This document shows positions 60,108 to 64,000 of a DNA stretch of 64,000 nt, piece after piece. The first letter of the stretch is position 1. The number at the start of each line of letters is the position of its first letter. The position numbers and the translations under genes were made by a program. The notes under the pieces were generated by a model. That model did no database searches. It was given only the letters and a program-made list of their open reading frames with translations, and was not told where the DNA came from. The stretch covers positions 2,976,001 through 3,040,000 of the forward strand of contig NZ_JAUSYC010000001.1 in assembly GCF_030816485.1 (NCBI RefSeq). The letters run 5' to 3'. This stretch comes from Arthrobacter sp. B1I2 (lineage in GTDB: Bacteria; Actinomycetota; Actinomycetes; Actinomycetales; Micrococcaceae).

Positions 60108-63100
60108 GCTTTACCCACCTCCACGTTTCCACGGCATTCAGCGCCCACTACGGCGTCTCCTGGCCTGAAGAATTGGCAATGGCGGCCGCAGCCGACGGTG
60201 CCACCGCCCTCGCCTGCACCGACCGGGACGGCCTGTACGGCACCATCAAGCACCTCAAGGCTTGTATGGCGGCAGGCATCGACCCCATTGTGGGAGTGGA
60301 CCTTGCGGTATTTGACGACGACGGCGATCACCGCACGCAGGTATCCGGCCGGGTGGTGGTGCTGGCACGCGGCCACAACAACGGTGCCGGGTACCGCGCT
60401 CTGTGCCGGCTGGTTTCCGACGCCCATGCCCGTACATCCGGGAAGGCCGGGGGAGCGGTGCCCGCTGCAGTCACCCGCGCCGAACTCGCCTCCCGCACCC
60501 TTGACCCCCACACCCTCAAGCCGGTGCTGACCGTCCTGCTTGGACCGGACTCCGACGTCGGACGGGCCATGGGTGGCAGGCGGTACCTGCGTCCCCGGAC
60601 CCTTTTCAAACAGTGGCTGGATGCCATGCCCGCTGGAACGGTGGTGGCCGAAGTCGTCTCCCAGCTCAGCGCACCCGGGACGCCATTCAGCACCGCCCAT
60701 GCCGTGCGCATGCTCAGGCTCGCAGAGGAACACCGTGTACCCGCGATTCTCAGCAACGCCGTCAGGTACTGCGCCGCCGACGGCGCACCAACCGCCGACG
60801 TCCTGGACTCTGCCCGGACGCTGAAGTCACTGCCGGAACTGGCAGGGGAACCGCTCCTGCAGCCCACCGGCCAGGGGTGGCTGAAAACAGGAGAACAGAT
60901 GCTGGGGCTCGGCAGGGAAATCATTTCCGCTGCCGGGTATGGTGCCGCAGACCTCAAGCAGCTCATGGCGCAAACCGAGGCGCTCGCCGACCTCTGCCGG
61001 ATCGACCCCACCGCCGATATGGGGTGGAAGCAGCCGGTGGTTCCGGAGGCCTCAGTCATCGGCATCAGCCAGGATCCGCACGCCGAACTCATCCAGCGCT
61101 GCCATTCAGGAATCGGCAGGCGGTTCCCGGGGATCACCGGCAGGCATGAACAGGACATGCTGGGGAGGCTGGATCATGAGCTTCGGATCATCCGGAACCT
61201 TGGTTTCTCCTCCTACTTCCTGACGGTGGCGGAGGTTTCCCGGATGATCCAGGACATGGGGGTCAGGGCGGCGGCCAGGGGGTCCGGGGCCTCCAGCCTG
61301 GTCAATTACCTGATTGACGTCAGCCATGTAGATCCACTCAAGCATGACCTGATCTTTGAACGGTTCCTCTCCAACGACCGCGCCACGCTGCCGGACATTG
61401 ACATTGATGTCGAAAGCGCGGAACGCCACAACGTTTACCGCAGGATTTTTGAACGATTTGGCTCGGAACGGGTCACCCTGATGAGCATGCAGAACGGGTA
61501 CCGGGCACGGGGGGCGGTGCGCGACGCCGGGCTGGCGCTGGGCATGGACGACGGCGAGGTGGGGGAGATCGCCAAACAGCTGTGGCGCTTTTCCGCCCGA
61601 AAGTTCCGTGAGGCCCTGCAGGAAAAACCCGAACTCCGGGAGTTCGCGGGCCGGGTGGAGCAGCGCGACACCGAAGGGAACCAGCAGCTTGACCTGTTGG
61701 TGGACCTGACCGAACGCCTCGACCGGCTGCCCCGCCACATCTCCATGCACCCGTGCGGCGTGATCCTGGGCGATGCCACGCTCCTGGACCGCACACCGGT
61801 GCAGCCAAGCGGACTCGGGCTGCCCATGAGCCAGTTCGACAAACACGACATGGACCCCATGGGCATGCTCAAGCTCGATGTCCTGGGGGTGCGCATGCAA
61901 AGCGCCATGGCCTTCGCAGTCCGCGAGATCATCCGCATCCACCCCACCAAAAAGGATGTAGTGGCAGCAGGCGGACATCCGGCAGGTCCTGACGGCACAG
62001 GGCCTGACTACATAGCCGGGGACGGCAGGATCGACCTGAACGCAGTCCCCCTTGACGACGAAGCCACCTACGAACTGATCAGAAGCACCCACACCCTGGG
62101 CTGCTTCCAGATTGAATCTCCGGGTCAGCGCGAACTGATAGGCAAAATGGCGCCACGGGAGTTCAACGACCTCATCATCGATATTTCGCTGTTCCGTCCA
62201 GGGCCCATGAAATCCGACATGGTGCGGCCCTTCCTGGAACACCGGCACGGGTTCTCCCCTGAGGTCTACCCCCACCCGGACCTCAAACCGGTGCTGCAGG
62301 AAACCCATGGGGTAACGGTTTTCCACGAACAGATCCTGAAAACCCTCGACATCATGACCGGCTGCGGGCTGGCAAAAGCCGACGAGTTCCGCAGGGCGTT
62401 AAGCAATGAATCCGGTGAAGCGCAGGTGGAGGAGTACTTCCGGCGCAACGCCAAAGCCAGGGGTTACACCCCAGAAGTGGTGGACAAGGTATGGGGGACT
62501 TTGAAGTCCTTCGCCAGTTTCGGCTTCTGCAAAGCCCATGGTGCTGCTTTTGCCGTTCCCACCTACCAGTCCGCCTGGCTGAAGACGCACCATCCTGAAG
62601 CCTTCCTTGCCGGCCTGTGGGAGCACGACCCCGGGATGTATCCCAAACGACTGCTGGTTGCCGAAGCCCGCAGGCTGGGCATACCCATCCTTCCGCTGGA
62701 CATCAACCGGAGCACAGCCGAATACAGGGTGGAGCGGATCGAGTCCGGGAAGGACGCAGGCAGGCTGGGGATCCGGCTGAGCCTGAACGGGATCTACGGG
62801 TTGTCAGCTGCCGAATTGAAGCGCATAGTCGCCGGCCAGCCGTACGACTCACTGGCAGACCTCCGCGCGCGCTCGCGGCTCACCAAGCCAAGCATCAGGC
62901 GCCTCGCACAGCTTGGGGCCTTTGACTCACTGCACCGGGAAGCCGGGGGAGCAGCAAACCGGGCAGACCTTGTGCACCACCTGCAGCAGCTCCAGTCCGC
63001 CAATGGCGCACGCAAGGGTATTGAAGTGCTGGAGGGACAGCTGTCCCTTCCCCTGGGCGACATTGAACTGCGCAACCTCAAACCCGGGCTTCCCGCCCCC

Positions 63101-63595
63101 ACCCTGGTGGAAAACGTCCGGGCAGAACTCGACCTCATGGCCGTCGATGTCAGCACCCACCTGATGGACAGCCACCGGCCACTGCTGGATAGGCTGGGCG
63201 TCACCACTGCGGATAAACTCCTCAGCCTGCGCAACGGGACCGAAGTTCTGGTGGCAGGAGTGCGGGTGGCCACCCAGACTCCTCCCATGCGCGGCGGCAG
63301 GAGGGTGGTGTTCATCAGCATCGACGACGGCACCGGCTGCGTGGATTCGGTCTTCTTCCACGAGGCCCAGGAAAGTGCAGGGCCGCTCCTGTTCGGAACA
63401 CGCCTCCTGCTGATCCGCGGCACCACCCGAAGGACCGGCCCTCGGGGGATCAGCCTGAGTGCGAGCATGGCCTGGGACCTGAGCCGGACGGAGACTTTGC
63501 CCTTCCCGGCGTCCGCACCGGCGGCTGACCAGGAGGGCCCACATCCCCTGGACGGCATCAGCAGGACGCTCGCGATTACCGGATTTAACGGGTGA
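60104..63595 (+). CDS. dnaE2: Error-prone DNA polymerase III alpha DnaE2
   Basis: C-family polymerase of 1163 residues used for damage-induced mutagenesis with ImuA'/ImuB. PHP domain at the N-terminus (FTHLHVSTAFSAHYGVSWPE), polymerase core with ARGSGASSLVNYLIDVSHVDP, catalytic aspartates in LPDIDIDVESAERH and a FRPGPMKSDMVRPFLEHRHG segment, FGFCKAHGAAFAVPTYQSAWL, helix-hairpin-helix and a C-terminal OB domain (VLVAGVRVATQTPPM). ATG 60104 overlaps the DUF6504 stop. The usual imuA'/imuB genes are not adjacent. Confidence 0.95.
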   Translation: MSFTHLHVSTAFSAHYGVSWPEELAMAAAADGATALACTDRDGLYGTIKHLKACMAAGIDPIVGVDLAVFDDDGDHRTQVSGRVVVLARGHNNGAGYRALCRLVSDAHARTSGKAGGAVPAAVTRAELASRTLDPHTLKPVLTVLLGPDSDVGRAMGGRRYLRPRTLFKQWLDAMPAGTVVAEVVSQLSAPGTPFSTAHAVRMLRLAEEHRVPAILSNAVRYCAADGAPTADVLDSARTLKSLPELAGEPLLQPTGQGWLKTGEQMLGLGREIISAAGYGAADLKQLMAQTEALADLCRIDPTADMGWKQPVVPEASVIGISQDPHAELIQRCHSGIGRRFPGITGRHEQDMLGRLDHELRIIRNLGFSSYFLTVAEVSRMIQDMGVRAAARGSGASSLVNYLIDVSHVDPLKHDLIFERFLSNDRATLPDIDIDVESAERHNVYRRIFERFGSERVTLMSMQNGYRARGAVRDAGLALGMDDGEVGEIAKQLWRFSARKFREALQEKPELREFAGRVEQRDTEGNQQLDLLVDLTERLDRLPRHISMHPCGVILGDATLLDRTPVQPSGLGLPMSQFDKHDMDPMGMLKLDVLGVRMQSAMAFAVREIIRIHPTKKDVVAAGGHPAGPDGTGPDYIAGDGRIDLNAVPLDDEATYELIRSTHTLGCFQIESPGQRELIGKMAPREFNDLIIDISLFRPGPMKSDMVRPFLEHRHGFSPEVYPHPDLKPVLQETHGVTVFHEQILKTLDIMTGCGLAKADEFRRALSNESGEAQVEEYFRRNAKARGYTPEVVDKVWGTLKSFASFGFCKAHGAAFAVPTYQSAWLKTHHPEAFLAGLWEHDPGMYPKRLLVAEARRLGIPILPLDINRSTAEYRVERIESGKDAGRLGIRLSLNGIYGLSAAELKRIVAGQPYDSLADLRARSRLTKPSIRRLAQLGAFDSLHREAGGAANRADLVHHLQQLQSANGARKGIEVLEGQLSLPLGDIELRNLKPGLPAPTLVENVRAELDLMAVDVSTHLMDSHRPLLDRLGVTTADKLLSLRNGTEVLVAGVRVATQTPPMRGGRRVVFISIDDGTGCVDSVFFHEAQESAGPLLFGTRLLLIRGTTRRTGPRGISLSASMAWDLSRTETLPFPASAPAADQEGPHPLDGISRTLAITGFNG

Positions 63596-63624
63596 GCACT
63601 GTTCCACTGCCTCCGTGTGCCGCG

Positions 63625-63654
63625 TTGGTCGGCCCTTGGCGGAACCGATAGCAT
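63625..63654 (+). promoter_or_regulatory. Candidate thrS promoter
   Basis: TTGGTC (63625-63630) and TAGCAT (63649-63654) separated by 18 nt, 70 nt before the thrS GTG. No T-box or other leader structure is recognised in the interval. Confidence 0.35.
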
Positions 63655-63723
63655 TGACGGTGGCTGGCTGTGGTCCCCGTATGCCACAAGCTATGAAGCC
63701 TTAACTTTGAATAGGAGACACCC

Positions 63724-64000
63724 GTGTCAGATGCCCAGCAGATCACCCTTCTCGTCGATGGCGAAGAGACCAAGGTGACTACCGGGACAACCGGTGCGGA
63801 ACTCTTCTTTGAGCGCCGTGACGTTGTTGTGGCCCGCGTTAACGGCGAACTGAAGGACCTGGACCAGGAACTTCCCGAAGGTGCCGAGGTGGAAGGCGTC
63901 ACCATTGATTCGCCCGACGGCCTGAACGTCCTGCGCCACTCCACCGCCCACGTCATGGCCCAGGCCGTGCAGCAGCTGCGTCCCGACGCCAAGCTCGGCA
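63724..64000 (+). CDS. thrS: Threonyl-tRNA synthetase ThrS (5' part)
   Basis: First 92 codons of the class II synthetase that charges tRNA-Thr. The TGS domain ([37 protein letters not shown]) is complete and is followed by [20 protein letters not shown], the start of the editing/SAD domain. GTG 63724 follows AATAGGAGA. The gene runs beyond the right edge of the window. Confidence 0.95.
   Translation, partial: MSDAQQITLLVDGEETKVTTGTTGAELFFERRDVVVARVNGELKDLDQELPEGAEVEGVTIDSPDGLNVLRHSTAHVMAQAVQQLRPDAKLG

Noticed and set aside
63601..63723. T-box leader for thrS
   Set aside because: No specifier loop or T-box anti-terminator sequence is visible; a plain promoter explains the region.

Overview
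The window is a high-GC actinobacterial chromosome segment, most likely from the Micrococcaceae (Arthrobacter/Pseudarthrobacter type). Supporting features are a class Ib NrdF, a mycoredoxin, a DUF3090 protein, a c-di-AMP (ydaO-type) riboswitch ahead of a LysM-NlpC/P60 protein, an SOS-box dnaE2 unit, many GTG/TTG starts, and several start codons that sit 6-7 nt behind a TANNNT hexamer (leaderless transcripts). I see no rRNA, tRNA, CRISPR array, IS element or prophage.

Layout. 1-5.2 kb: the end of nrdF with its terminator, then accessory genes, two of them broken (an alpha/beta hydrolase with an internal deletion and a frameshifted serine hydrolase), two 58-residue small proteins and a DUF3090 gene. 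5.3-8.6 kb: a UBP-type zinc-finger protein divergent from a fused receiver/thioredoxin-reductase-like protein and a membrane protein. 8.7-12 kb: a DUF2087 regulator, a TetR regulator divergent from a metal-binding cupin plus a NiCoT nickel/cobalt transporter, and a decayed SRPBCC gene. 12-14.7 kb: an alpha/beta hydrolase, an HNH endonuclease and small unknowns.

14.7-41.3 kb is the most distinctive part: six universal stress proteins, three different P-type ATPases, Hsp20, PEP synthase, a PNPOx-fold flavin/heme protein, flavodoxin, a hemerythrin, and a DosS/DosR-like sensor kinase and regulator. At least nine copies of a motif close to the mycobacterial DosR box (GGGACTTTNGGCCCT) lie in front of genes here, mostly with the GGCCCT half towards the gene. 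I infer a hypoxia/redox dormancy regulon organised as one island, with its sensor and regulator inside it.

41.4-64 kb: tRNase Z, SelO, a riboswitch-controlled cell-wall hydrolase, a DksA-like/AlkD-like/DUF1810 run, a stress SDR, a phosphoesterase, DUF1918, Nudix, a large polytopic membrane protein, an EEP-family phosphohydrolase, a thioesterase, PadR with an AarF/UbiB kinase, a lipoate ligase-like protein, mycoredoxin, an SRAP protein, chorismate mutase, then an SOS-box unit (DUF6504-dnaE2), and the start of thrS at the right edge.
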